DNA from: Roseinatronobacter monicus
GTDB taxonomy: Bacteria; Pseudomonadota; Alphaproteobacteria; Rhodobacterales; Rhodobacteraceae
Assembly (NCBI RefSeq): GCF_006716865.1
Contig: NZ_VFPT01000001.1
Span: forward strand, 1,297,001 to 1,361,000
Direction: 5' to 3'
DNA: 64,000 bases
The notes beneath the pieces are model-generated. The model was not told the DNA's origin. It worked only from the letters and a program-made list of their open reading frames with translations, and did no database searches. The stretch's first letter is position 1. Every line of letters begins with the position of its first letter. Both the position numbers and the translations under genes were made by a program. Below, piece by piece: positions 38,324 to 46,633 of the stretch.

Positions 38324-38411
38324 GGCGCCACTTCGCACCCCGATCCGCGTGGTCCAAAAACTCCGAAACCTTGCCCCACTACGTCAAGCAGCCCATGTCC
38401 TGCTCCGACCA

Positions 38412-39185
38412 TTAGGGCGCTGCCATCGGGCGCACGAAATGGGATTGGGCAACTGGCACCGGCAGCGCAATCACATCGCGCGCAAGCCCCTCAAACCCCT
38501 GTTGCCAGACTGAAATCAGGGCAACAAGCGGTGTCTCGGTGCTCGGATACCCGGCGGCAACCACAGCATCCAGACGGTACGCCTGCGCGCATCCCCGCGA
38601 GGCCGGAACGCGCTGGTCTTCATGCAGCACCAATGGTGCGGCATCTGCTGAAAGCTGTTCCAGTCGAAAACCGCGCGGATCGTCGCAATATTCCAATGTA
38701 CTGGGGCGCGATATGCTGGTCAGTGCAAGTGTCATTTGCCCCCAAGGGTCGCGTGTCGGGTCATCAGGGTTTGGAATGACAATCTCTGTCACATCGCGGT
38801 CCAGATGCGCTTGCCCGATGCCTGCCGCAAAAAGCACTGTTGCGGGGCGGCGGATGCGCAACTCGTGCAAGATCGGGGCGGCGGCTTGCATCGCCTCTGC
38901 GCGTTTGTCCTCAAGCGCTGCGAAAGGGGCCGCTTCGACTTCGGCCATTGCCGCTTCCCCAAGGCGGGCGCGGATGGGCGTGCCCTCGACCCATGCATCG
39001 CGCACCAGATCGACGACGTAGACATTGACATATGGCAGGCCAGAGCCGCGCTGAAGCCCGTAAGTCTTGAAGGCGAAGTAACGCCCATCCTCGGAAAAGC
39101 CCAAGATACGGTCATGGGTCTATTGTGTCGCCCCGACCGCCGAGGCCAGCAGGCAGCACAAACCCGCAAGCAGGTGCCGGATCAT
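38412..39185 (-). pseudogene. DUF2259-family exported protein with an in-frame amber codon
   Basis: Reading from ATG 39185, which overlaps the stop of the upstream membrane-protein gene (ATGA), gives a clean signal peptide: MIRHLLAGLCCLLASAVGA. It then hits TAG at 39122-39120 (codon 22) before resuming in the same frame as THDRILGFSEDGRYFAF, the DUF2259 start. The rest is an open 230-residue frame that contains RRPATVLFAAGIGQAHLDRD. Either the gene carries a nonsense mutation, or an unsecreted form starts at TTG 39104. The full-length product would have been about 257 residues. The function of the family is unknown. Confidence 0.75.
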
Positions 39186-40141
39186 TCCGCCACCGCGCGG
39201 CTCTCGGGGCCAATGCGGGACTTCAGTTTCTGGAACTTGCCCGACATTCCATCCAGTTTCGCATCCCATTCAGGGTTTGGAACCTGCCCCTCAATCGTGC
39301 GGAAATAGGCCTGAAGCAGACAGGCCACCGCCAGCGGCTCCAGCACCGCCTGCTTGACGGACCATGCAAGGATAAAGGCAATCACCACGCCCATCGCCGA
39401 CATGCCACCGGGATACAGATTGCTGATCAGCGCAGCGGGGGCCAGCATGACGAAAAACAGCACCGCCATCAGCCCATACACAAACAGCGTGATCCATGCT
39501 GCATTCTTCAGCATGGGCTTGTAGTTCTGCGCATAAAGCACCAGTGCCGCACGCGCCGAGGCGTAAGGGTCGGTCGAACGCGTGCGCATGCCGTAAGCAA
39601 GGATTACTTCGTCGATGAAGCCCACCGCCACGCGCAAAAAGGCGCGCAGAATGGTGATAAGCTGGCGCACACCGGGGATGGGCAGCAAGGTGAACACCCC
39701 GCGGATCAGGCCGGTGATCGCGCGCAAGACCCCCTTGATCAACTGGTCAATCACGAACAGCACACTGGCCTCGCCAAAGCGCTCGCGCACCATGGCCTGT
39801 GCATGGCCAATCTGGCTGCGGCCCTGCGGCATGGGGCGGTTGTCGATCAACTCGACCATCACTGCAATATGGCCCGCCTTGACCATATAAAGGATGTATT
39901 CACGCAGCCAGTACATGACGATCAGGACAATCCCGAACCCGGTCAGCCCGCCAAAGAACGTGGCTGATGCCCGAAACCCGTCATCCCCCATCGCGCCGAT
40001 GCCCCAGCCGATCCCCGCGCCTGTGCCTGTCACCAACACATAGGCCAGCGCTGCGCCGAAATAGACCGCCATGCGCAGCAACACGAAGGGCAGGGTTTGC
40101 ATCATCAAACCAATCGCGCGCCGAAATGAAAAGTCCCACAT
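39182..40141 (-). CDS. polytopic inner-membrane protein of unknown function
   Basis: The 319-residue product has about five or six hydrophobic stretches: PFVLLRMAVYFGAALAYVLV, GFGIVLIVMYWLREYILYMV, AAWITLFVYGLMAVLFFVML, MSAMGVVIAFILAWSVKQ and others. A cytosolic middle part (RPMPQGRSQIGHAQAMVRERFGE) separates them. I do not recognise a catalytic motif. It is translationally coupled (ATGA) to the broken DUF2259 gene, so the two probably worked together at the envelope. Confidence 0.8.
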   Translation of the reverse strand: MWDFSFRRAIGLMMQTLPFVLLRMAVYFGAALAYVLVTGTGAGIGWGIGAMGDDGFRASATFFGGLTGFGIVLIVMYWLREYILYMVKAGHIAVMVELIDNRPMPQGRSQIGHAQAMVRERFGEASVLFVIDQLIKGVLRAITGLIRGVFTLLPIPGVRQLITILRAFLRVAVGFIDEVILAYGMRTRSTDPYASARAALVLYAQNYKPMLKNAAWITLFVYGLMAVLFFVMLAPAALISNLYPGGMSAMGVVIAFILAWSVKQAVLEPLAVACLLQAYFRTIEGQVPNPEWDAKLDGMSGKFQKLKSRIGPESRAVAE

Positions 40142-40309
40142 AGTCTGTCCTTTCTGAGTGCTCGCTCAAAACACCGAAGTTCGACAGCAAATTGGGTAAA
40201 TTCTCTAGCTACGGTTTTCCAATGCTATATTTTTCAATGAGTTACCGTCCCAAAGGCTCCTGCTTTGGCAAAGCCTTGTTGTAACACGTTTCATTGATAA
40301 TTGGCTTGC

Positions 40310-41694
40310 ATGTTTGACGTATTCGGACTTAACGTTAGTCCAATGTATACGCGCATCTCAAAATCAGGCGGTCGAAGCTATCTCCAGCTGGTGGAGGGGC
40401 ATCGCGACGCGGAAGGAAAGGTCAGGATCAAGGTGGTCGCCAACCTCGGCCGGCTGGACAGGCTGTCGCCGGATAAGCTTGATCCCCTGATCAATGGGTT
40501 GAACAGAGCCGTTGGGCGCCTTGAGAACACAGCGCACGAGATTACACACGATCCCGCCCGCACCTATGGCACGGTCTTTGCCCTGCATGAGTTGTGGAAA
40601 GACCTTGGGTTCGACCGGGCCCTCAACCGGGCGCTGCGTTCCGGCAAGCGCAGCATTGATGCGGAAGCGCTTGTTCGAGCCATGGTGTTCAACAGGCTGT
40701 GCGATGCCACAAGCAAGCTGGGCTGCCTGCGTTGGTTGGAAACTGTTGCCATGCCCGCCATGCCCGAGACCGTTACCCATCAGCATTTGCTTCGCGCCAT
40801 GGACGCGTTGATGGACAACGCTGAGGGTGTCGAGGAGGCTTTGGCCCGCCAGATCAGGCCACTCGTGGATCACGATCTCACAATGGTCTTCTACGACCTG
40901 ACGACCGTGCGGATTCATGGCGAGGCCCGGCTGGAAGATGATGTTCGCGCCTTTGGCATGAACAAGGAAACAGGCGGCATCGCGCGCCAGTTCGTGTTGG
41001 GCGTGGTGCAGACCGCCGATGGCCTGCCCCTCATGCACACGGTGCATCCAGGAAATGTGTCCGAGACCAAGACCCTTCAGGGCATGCTCTCGAAAGTAAT
41101 GCAGCGCTTCCCCATCCTGCGCATCATCCTTGTCGCAGATCGCGGCCTGCTGAGCCTCGATAACATCCATCATCTGACCGAGATGGCCGATCAGGACGGA
41201 CGCAAGCTGGAGTTCATTCTGGCCGTGCCTGCGCGTCGCTACAGCGACCTGCTGGAAACCTTCCAGAATTTCGACTTCAGCGACGGTGACGGGTTGCGCG
41301 AGGCCAGCTTTGAAGGGCACCGCCTGATTGTGGCGCATGATTCCGGGCGCGCAAAGGAACAGGGTGCGGCGCGCCGTGCAAGAATTGATGAGCTCGATGC
41401 CATGGGCAATGCCATGGTCGCAAAGCTTGATCTCCAGGACGAAGGAAAAAGCGAGAAAGGCCGTCGCGCCTCAGATCGGGGGGCCTATAGCCGGTTTGTC
41501 CGCGCCATTTCAGACGCGGAACTGACGCGCTTCATCAAGGCGGATCTGACGGCAGACCGGTTCAGTTGGGAAGTCGATGAAGACGCCATCGCCCGAGCGG
41601 CCCTGTTTGATGGCAAGCTCGTCCTGCTGACCAATGTCCCCGAGATCACACCGGCTGACGCCGTCGCGCGCTATAAGGCATTGGCCGACATCGA
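40310..41694 (+). pseudogene. IS1634-family transposase, 5' part
   Basis: The fragment includes the N-terminal SYLQLVEGHRD segment and catalytic-core segments with FYDLTTV (first Asp) and LVADRGLLS (second Asp). It ends at ARYKALADI. The native sequence continues at 44108, where removal of 41695-44102 plus one ATCGA gives ADIERGFRVLK in frame, a total of 549-560 residues depending on the start (ATG 40343 or 40310). Beyond 41694 the frame runs a further 180 nt into the inserted element. Confidence 0.88.
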
Positions 41695-41716
41695 TATCGA
41701 CCAGACATTTCGACTC

Positions 41717-43873
41717 TCAAGTGATAAGTTTAAGTTGTTCTGCGCTTTGCCGGGGCGGCAGGCGCCTCAGGTGGGGCGGGCTCGCGCGGATCGCTTTAAG
41801 ATCCTCGATCATTGTCGCGTCAGCAGTCACCAGCTTCACCGGTTTGCGGTCATGTTTAACCAGGCGGCTGCTTAGGCGGCCGTTGGCGACCCAATAATAC
41901 AGGGTCGCTTGAGGCATGCCGATGGCTTCGGCTAATTCTCGGATTGTCCACTCGTCGGGTTCGCGCACAATCATCGCTGAGGCGCTGGGTTTTTTGCGCT
42001 GTGGTTTGGCGATGCCCGCCGCAACCAGGCGGTGGCGGACCATTTCGGGGGTATAGGTGTTACGACGCTTGGGGGGGACAAAGCCTTCTTCGTTGAGAAT
42101 ATTGGCAATGCAGCGGCTACTGTGGCCAGCTTCGTAGAGTTCCTTCATGCGCGCAATCAGTGCCGGATAGCTGCTGAGCGCGGTGATCCGCGCGACAGGA
42201 CGGATCACCTTGTGCATCGTTTGATTGCCGCCATGCCAATGACACGTGACCTCCACATGCTCGGTGTCATCAACCATCTTGATGATAACCCTTTCGAGCA
42301 GCAGCCGTACAATTTCCTGTCGTTCTCTTTGTGTGGTTGTTGCCGCCTGCCAAAGCGCGGGGAGATCTTGGGTAAGGGTACGGATCGCCTCCAGTTCAGT
42401 GCGGCTCGGTGCTTGCAGACGTTCGCGCTGGAAGCGGTCATAATCAACCATGAGGCGCGCTTGGCTCGCCAGCGCCTCTTCCCAACTCTTCTCGAGACTA
42501 CGCGCAACCAGTCGGTTCTCTGGCTCGACGCTGGCATAACTCCGCCGGGCGCGATCAACCTCGAATTGGGCGCGCTCAAGACGCTGCTGCCATTGACGAT
42601 CGAGAGATTTGCGTTCCGCTTCAAGGTCGCTGGCGACCGCAAGACTGATCTCGAGCGCGGCTGGTTCCAGCGATCGCAGGATAGCGCGCGACACAGCCTC
42701 ATCAACCGGGGCCGCTTTAAGCGACTGACAGATTGGTTCTGCGTAGGCCATGTGCATGCCATTGCAGATGTAGCGCGCGACTTGACCATTGTTGTTATAG
42801 GTTGGCTGCATCCTCAAGCCGCACGCGCCACAAATCACCATGCCCGATAGCAAAGCGCTTCCAGCCCGGACCGGCCCCTGCGCGCTCGGCAGGTTGGCCC
42901 TAATCTGCGCTTGGATGCTCTCGAATTGCTCCAAGCTGATATAGGCCGGCAACCGGTCTGGCAGAAACACCTCGACATTGTCCGGCGCCTTCACGCAGCG
43001 CCCGGTTCCAGGACGCCCCGGCTTCTGGCGCCGCCTGTCGACGGGCCGCGCACCCCAGGCATACACACCGGCATAAATAGGATTGTTGAACAGGTTATGC
43101 AGCGTGGCTCGGCTTGGGCGGCGCCACTCAAGATCACCCTTGGTCGGGCCATCTTTCCTGCGTATCGGCATCTGTATATTGTGCTCGTTCAGATACCGCA
43201 GCACACCTCCAACCGACCGCAGCCGCTCAAACAAATCAAAGATAAGACGGATGACGCCCTGGGCCTGTTCATCAGGTTCGAAGATGACCTCCCCCGACGG
43301 GCGCGCTACATAACCCGCTGGCAAACTCTTTGCGAGTTCGCCGCGCCGGGCCTTCGCACGTCGCCCCTCCAGCATTCTTGCCTTGATAATATGCAGTTCG
43401 GCCTCGCTCATTGTCCCCTTTAAGCCTAACAGGAGCCTATCGTTGAAATTCGATGGGTCGTAAACGCCATCGGCATCCGCAATCAATGTATCGAATAGGG
43501 AGCAAATCTCCAACAACTGGTGCCAGTCCCGGCACGAGCGCGCAAGCCGTGACATCTCGACCCCAAGGACCAATCCGACACGACCCAGTCCGACTTCTGC
43601 TACCAGCCGCTGAAAGCCAAGCCGTCCCTCGATCGAGGCGCCCGAGCGTCCCAGATCATCGTCGACCACGACGATCGCTTCCCGCGGCCAGCCAAGTGCG
43701 AAAGCCCGGTCAACCAGAGCGTATTGCAGCCGTGTCGATTCCTGATTGCGCTCAACCTGCTGCAGCGTTGATTGGCGAATATAAACGATCGCTTGGCGAT
43801 CGCGATGCTGTCCGCAGACTTTCTCGGGTAAACTCTGGGCGCGCGGGACCATGATCGATTCTGACGTCATCAT
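41717..43873 (-). CDS. large serine recombinase
   Basis: The 718-residue product has the catalytic resolvase domain (AIVYIRQSTLQQVERNQES with the nucleophilic Ser, about 30-180; EMSRLARSCRDWHQL), the Recombinase domain (about 190-300), and a zinc beta-ribbon with GMVICGACGLRMQPTYNNN ... YICNG. A long coiled-coil segment (about 430-560) follows. An unusual C-terminal tail contains a helix-turn-helix-like segment (TIRELAEAIGMPQATLYYWVANG). Such enzymes catalyse integration and excision without host factors. The extra C-terminal HTH may add site recognition. The start may lie at either of two Met (MMTSES or MVPRAQ), and the small ORF overlaps it. Confidence 0.92.
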   Translation of the reverse strand: MMTSESIMVPRAQSLPEKVCGQHRDRQAIVYIRQSTLQQVERNQESTRLQYALVDRAFALGWPREAIVVVDDDLGRSGASIEGRLGFQRLVAEVGLGRVGLVLGVEMSRLARSCRDWHQLLEICSLFDTLIADADGVYDPSNFNDRLLLGLKGTMSEAELHIIKARMLEGRRAKARRGELAKSLPAGYVARPSGEVIFEPDEQAQGVIRLIFDLFERLRSVGGVLRYLNEHNIQMPIRRKDGPTKGDLEWRRPSRATLHNLFNNPIYAGVYAWGARPVDRRRQKPGRPGTGRCVKAPDNVEVFLPDRLPAYISLEQFESIQAQIRANLPSAQGPVRAGSALLSGMVICGACGLRMQPTYNNNGQVARYICNGMHMAYAEPICQSLKAAPVDEAVSRAILRSLEPAALEISLAVASDLEAERKSLDRQWQQRLERAQFEVDRARRSYASVEPENRLVARSLEKSWEEALASQARLMVDYDRFQRERLQAPSRTELEAIRTLTQDLPALWQAATTTQRERQEIVRLLLERVIIKMVDDTEHVEVTCHWHGGNQTMHKVIRPVARITALSSYPALIARMKELYEAGHSSRCIANILNEEGFVPPKRRNTYTPEMVRHRLVAAGIAKPQRKKPSASAMIVREPDEWTIRELAEAIGMPQATLYYWVANGRLSSRLVKHDRKPVKLVTADATMIEDLKAIRASPPHLRRLPPRQSAEQLKLIT

Positions 43874-44066
43874 CGCTCTCCTTGGTCTCGATCGCGCTGC
43901 GGATCTGGCGCAGCGCCATCCGCCCCAACAGTGCGATGGCCTCCTGCCGTCGATCCAACGGCAGCATCTGAAATTCTGGAACTGACGGTACTTCGCTCAT
44001 CGCGTGATCCCATCCAGCGTGCGAGCGCGCGAAGCGCTTCAAATCCGATTCTGGGGGGATCATCAT
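43752..44066 (-). CDS. small accessory ORF of the serine-recombinase element
   Basis: The 104-residue product is helical and charged, starting MMIPPESDLKRFARSHAG and containing LPLDRRQEAIALLGRMALRQIRSAI. It overlaps the first 122 nt of the recombinase gene in another frame, so the last third may be constrained by that. Similar short ORFs precede recombinases of this group. A role as a directionality or DNA-binding partner is a guess. Confidence 0.6.
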   Translation of the reverse strand: MMIPPESDLKRFARSHAGWDHAMSEVPSVPEFQMLPLDRRQEAIALLGRMALRQIRSAIETKESDDDVRIDHGPARPEFTRESLRTASRSPSDRLYSPINAAAG

Positions 44067-44107
44067 GCTCTGTCAAGTTATAAGAGGCAGGCTCTATGGT
44101 ATATCGA

Positions 44108-44405
44108 GCGTGGCTTTCGCGTGTTGAAATCCGACATCGAGATTGCGCCGGTTCACCACCGGCTGCCAGACCGTATCCGCGCCCATGCGCTGATCTGCTT
44201 TCTGGCCCTCACCCTGCACCGAGTCATGCGCATGCGCCTGAAGGCCAAAGGCCATCACGCAAGTCCTCAGCTCGCCCTCGACATCCTGTCGCGCATTCAG
44301 AAACATACGGCATACGCCGGAAACCGCAGCTTCCACGGAATAAGCAACACCACACCGGAGCAACTGGACCTCTTCGAAACACTCAACCTGCCAAAACCCA
44401 CCTGA
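44108..44405 (+). pseudogene. IS1634-family transposase, 3' part
   Basis: The fragment encodes RGFRVLKSDIEIAPVHHRLPDRIRAHALICFLALTL, with the catalytic Glu region of IS1634/IS4-type transposases just before it, and ends at LNLPKPT. It is in frame with the 5' part once the recombinase element is removed. Confidence 0.88.
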
Positions 44406-44448
44406 CAGCGCCCTTGTTGTAACATTTTTGGCCATTCGGCCTAAATGA

Positions 44449-44598
44449 AATCAAACACTTATCGATTTTGCTGATGAACTTGGGAAAACAGGCTTGGCGG
44501 CCATATGGGCGCATTTGCGCGAACGCATCCAAGGGGCCAGCGTAGAGCCTGAGGTTTGGGCCAACCTAGATGCACAGCGCCGCGCGCGCCCCCTCTGA
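44449..44598 (+). pseudogene. possible 3' remnant of a gene cut by the IS1634 insertion
   Basis: From just outside the IS to TGA 44596-44598, an open frame of 49 codons reads with protein-like composition (LIDFADELGKTGLAAIWAHL, then VEPEVWANLDAQRRARPL). It has no start or ribosome site of its own. It looks like the tail of a gene whose front was lost when the IS inserted or deleted neighbouring DNA. I cannot identify the family. Confidence 0.4.
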
Positions 44599-44654
44599 AC
44601 AGGGGGGAGGGGCGGATTCAGTGATAAATCAGGGAAAGGCGCGGATGTTACGCC

Positions 44655-45068
44655 TCAGACAGCATCGGGCGCGTCGGCCTGATCGCGCAGACGGATGAAA
44701 AACCCTTCCACTTCGGCTGCAGGCGCGCGCTCGACCGCGTCATCGTCAATTTCCGCCTGCGTCCAGATCCACGACACAGCGGGGTCATGGAGCATGGCCC
44801 ATTCGCCGAACATGCGCTCTGGCACCTCTTTCTCGACATGCATCCGCACCTCGATATGGCGGTCATCGCGCTTGATCCGCTCGACTGTCTGTTTGACCTT
44901 GTCTTCGGGGCCTTCGAGCAGTTGCAAAAACACATCTTCGCGGCAGATCAGCGCGCCGGTGATGTCATCGCGCGCATTGGCGCGGCGCGCTTGCATGAGG
45001 ATGCCATTGAGCATGCTGCTGTCATAGCCAAACGGGCGCGAGGAATAGATGATGCGGTAAAGTGACAT
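44655..45068 (-). CDS. BLUF-domain blue-light sensor
   Basis: The 137-residue product is a single BLUF domain that binds FAD non-covalently. The key residues are Tyr8 (LYRIIYSS), Asn31 (ARRANARDD) and Gln49 (FLQLLEG), with the spacing of AppA Tyr21/Asn45/Gln63. The later MFGEWAML segment carries the conserved Met/Trp region. No output domain is attached, so it must signal by protein contact, as do short BLUF proteins such as BlrB. The start at 45068 is the family start; the frame upstream is not conserved. It is flanked by the IS1634 remnant and by a small ORF. Confidence 0.93.
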   Translation of the reverse strand: MSLYRIIYSSRPFGYDSSMLNGILMQARRANARDDITGALICREDVFLQLLEGPEDKVKQTVERIKRDDRHIEVRMHVEKEVPERMFGEWAMLHDPAVSWIWTQAEIDDDAVERAPAAEVEGFFIRLRDQADAPDAV

Positions 45069-45180
45069 GGCGGCAATGCTCCCTTCGGTTTGGGGCATCT
45101 TGCGGCAAATGGGGAAAGGATGCACGGAGAAATGTGGGGTTTGTGCGAGGGGTGGGGGGCGCGTGTTTTCGGCTGTTTGT

Positions 45181-45345
45181 TCAGCGCCGCGTGCGTTTGA
45201 TTGGCTGGGCAGGTTTCGGCTGCTCTTCAAAGCGCGTCGGCTTGAATTGAGAGACATCGAGCGTGGAGAGGTCTTGATCGAGGAAGTCTTCGGCGTCCTT
45301 GTCAGTGGTGAAAACGGGGACGGAAGTCTGGGAAGGGTTTGACAT
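45181..45345 (-). CDS. small protein resembling the N-terminus of CopG/BrnA-type antitoxins
   Basis: A 54-residue ORF (ATG 45345, TGA 45181-45183) reads MSNPSQTSVPVFTTDKDAED at its start and DLSTLDVSQFKPTRFEEQPK in its middle. This resembles the conserved head of CopG/BrnA-type antitoxins (PxFxTDEEAExFxDxxDLxxYDxSxFKPxRFE), but the ribbon-helix-helix part that should follow is missing; the protein ends in a basic KRTRR tail. No BrnT toxin gene lies upstream. It may be a truncated orphan antitoxin, or a distinct small protein. Confidence 0.5.
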   Translation of the reverse strand: MSNPSQTSVPVFTTDKDAEDFLDQDLSTLDVSQFKPTRFEEQPKPAQPIKRTRR

Positions 45346-45489
45346 GATCTGCTCTTTCAATGTTTAAGTTGACCTTGTGCACAAAGTATCAGAGCCTGTC
45401 GTCTTGAACAAAAACCTAGAAGTGTAGACTAGCGCAACTTACCAAATATGGTGCGGCATAACACGAAAACTCGTAAAAAAGGCGATTCG

Positions 45490-45850
45490 ATGAGCAAAGT
45501 TCCCTATTTAGCATCCCCTGGAAACGTCTCTAAAGCATTGTCTAAAATTAAAGTTGTAGCAACACCACCGCGCGTCTCACAGGATTTCGTTAAAACTAAA
45601 CTTGGTATTACTGGTAGTTCTGGAGATCAGATAACCAGCTTTCTCAAAAGAATTGGTTTTGCCGAATCCGATGGCACCCCCACTGAACTTTATAGAGCTT
45701 ATCGGACCAGTGACAAAGGAGGTTGGGCGGCTGCACAGGCTTTCAGAGTTGCGTACGGACCTCTGTATGAATACAATGAATACTTACATGATTGCGATGA
45801 TTCTGAAATTAAAGATCTCGTTATTAGACACACCGGCCTAGACTCAAACG
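45490..45850 (+). pseudogene. DUF5343-HEPN gene, first part (cut by ISL3)
   Basis: This encodes residues 1-120 of a protein that I reassemble from 45490-45850, 48534-49160 and 53171-53175 (993 nt, 330 residues). The fragment is a DUF5343 domain: SPGNVSKALSKIKVVATPPRV, the GDQITSFLKRIGFAESDGTPTELY core, and YLHDCDDSEIKDLVIRHTGL. It is clearly more AT-rich than its surroundings, suggesting acquisition. AAGGCG precedes ATG 45490. The ISL3 insertion adds an unrelated tail ending at 45927. DUF5343 is a helical DNA-binding-like domain that is found with HEPN and nuclease partners in defence contexts. Confidence 0.88.
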
Positions 45851-45888
45851 GGCTATTTCGCGGTTTGTGTGGGTGGCTTGGTTTCCGT

Positions 45889-46630
45889 TCATTTGCCTGT
45901 GGCACAAGATGTTGTGCGGTAGGGTGACGCTGGTAAGTGGGTGAGATTGCCTGCGATGAGGTATGACATGTTGATGAGGTTGCGGGTTTTGCGATACCCG
46001 CGCGCCCGAGCCTTTGCGGCCTGAATGAGGCCGTTGATGGCTTCGACAGCGCCGTTGCTCAGATCGCTGTCAAAACCGTTAAGTATACCATCCCAGTGCG
46101 CCTTGAGTGTCAGAGCGAGTTTCTTGAATGCTGGCAGCCTGCTGCGGCGCGCCCATTGAAACCAGGCGGTAAGCCGTTCTTCGGCCTCTGCCTTGGACTC
46201 GGCTTCAGCAAAGATGTCGCGCAAAGCCTCTTTCAAGCGAAACGCGCGTCCTGTTTTCAGGTGCATCCGAGATAGATCATGATGCTGTGTGATCTGCCGC
46301 TTCGTCCATCTCTTCTTGTCCTTGAGCCACATCCAGCGGCTGTGTTTCAACTCAGGTCTGCTGCGTACTTCGGCGCGGCGAACCTCTTCAAGCGCCACAT
46401 TGGCCAGTTGGATGACATGGAATGGGTCGAAGGTAACATCCGCGTTCGGCAGATGCTTTGCGACGCCAGAAATGTAGGCCCTACTCATATCGATACAGGC
46501 AGCGGAGATGGCATCGGGATCACCGCCATGGGCGCGCAGATCTTCACCGAAAGCCGCCACAGTCTTTGCATCACGTCCTTCACAGGCAAAGAGAAGCCTG
46601 CCGGCCAGAAGGTCGTGAAATAGGGTGATG
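45889..46630 (-). pseudogene. ISL3-family transposase, 3' part
   Basis: The fragment carries the second and third catalytic residues (Asp in SAACIDMSRAYISG, Glu in NGAVEAINGLIQ) and the typical tail with ARARGYRKTRNLINMSYLIAG. It joins in frame to the 5' part after removal of IS630 copy 3 plus one TAA (419 codons in total). Confidence 0.92.
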
Positions 46631-46633
46631 TAA

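Larger units (their letters stand above)
41695..44102 (-). mobile_element. minimal large-serine-recombinase element (2.4 kb)
   Basis: It is inserted in the IS1634 transposase gene with ATCGA on both sides (41690-41694 and 44103-44107). It contains only a 718-residue recombinase gene and a 104-residue ORF overlapping the recombinase start. An imperfect direct repeat lies near both ends (ctctcaagtgataag at 41714-41728, ctctgtcaagttataag at 44068-44084). No terminal inverted repeat was seen, which fits a site-specific serine recombinase more than a DDE transposase. Confidence 0.8.
40274..44424 (+). mobile_element. IS1634-type insertion sequence, interrupted
   Basis: The limits given are the two copies of ccttgttgtaaca (40274-40286 and 44412-44424) that bracket the transposase; whether they are part of the IS ends or of the target is unresolved. 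The core TGTTGTAACA is near-palindromic and could form an inverted pair. The transposase gene is cut by a serine-recombinase element at 41695-44102. Confidence 0.7.

Noticed and set aside
45346..45489. Possible toxin gene beside the antitoxin-like ORF
   Set aside because: Only about 140 bp is available and no frame on the minus strand resembles BrnT or RelE.
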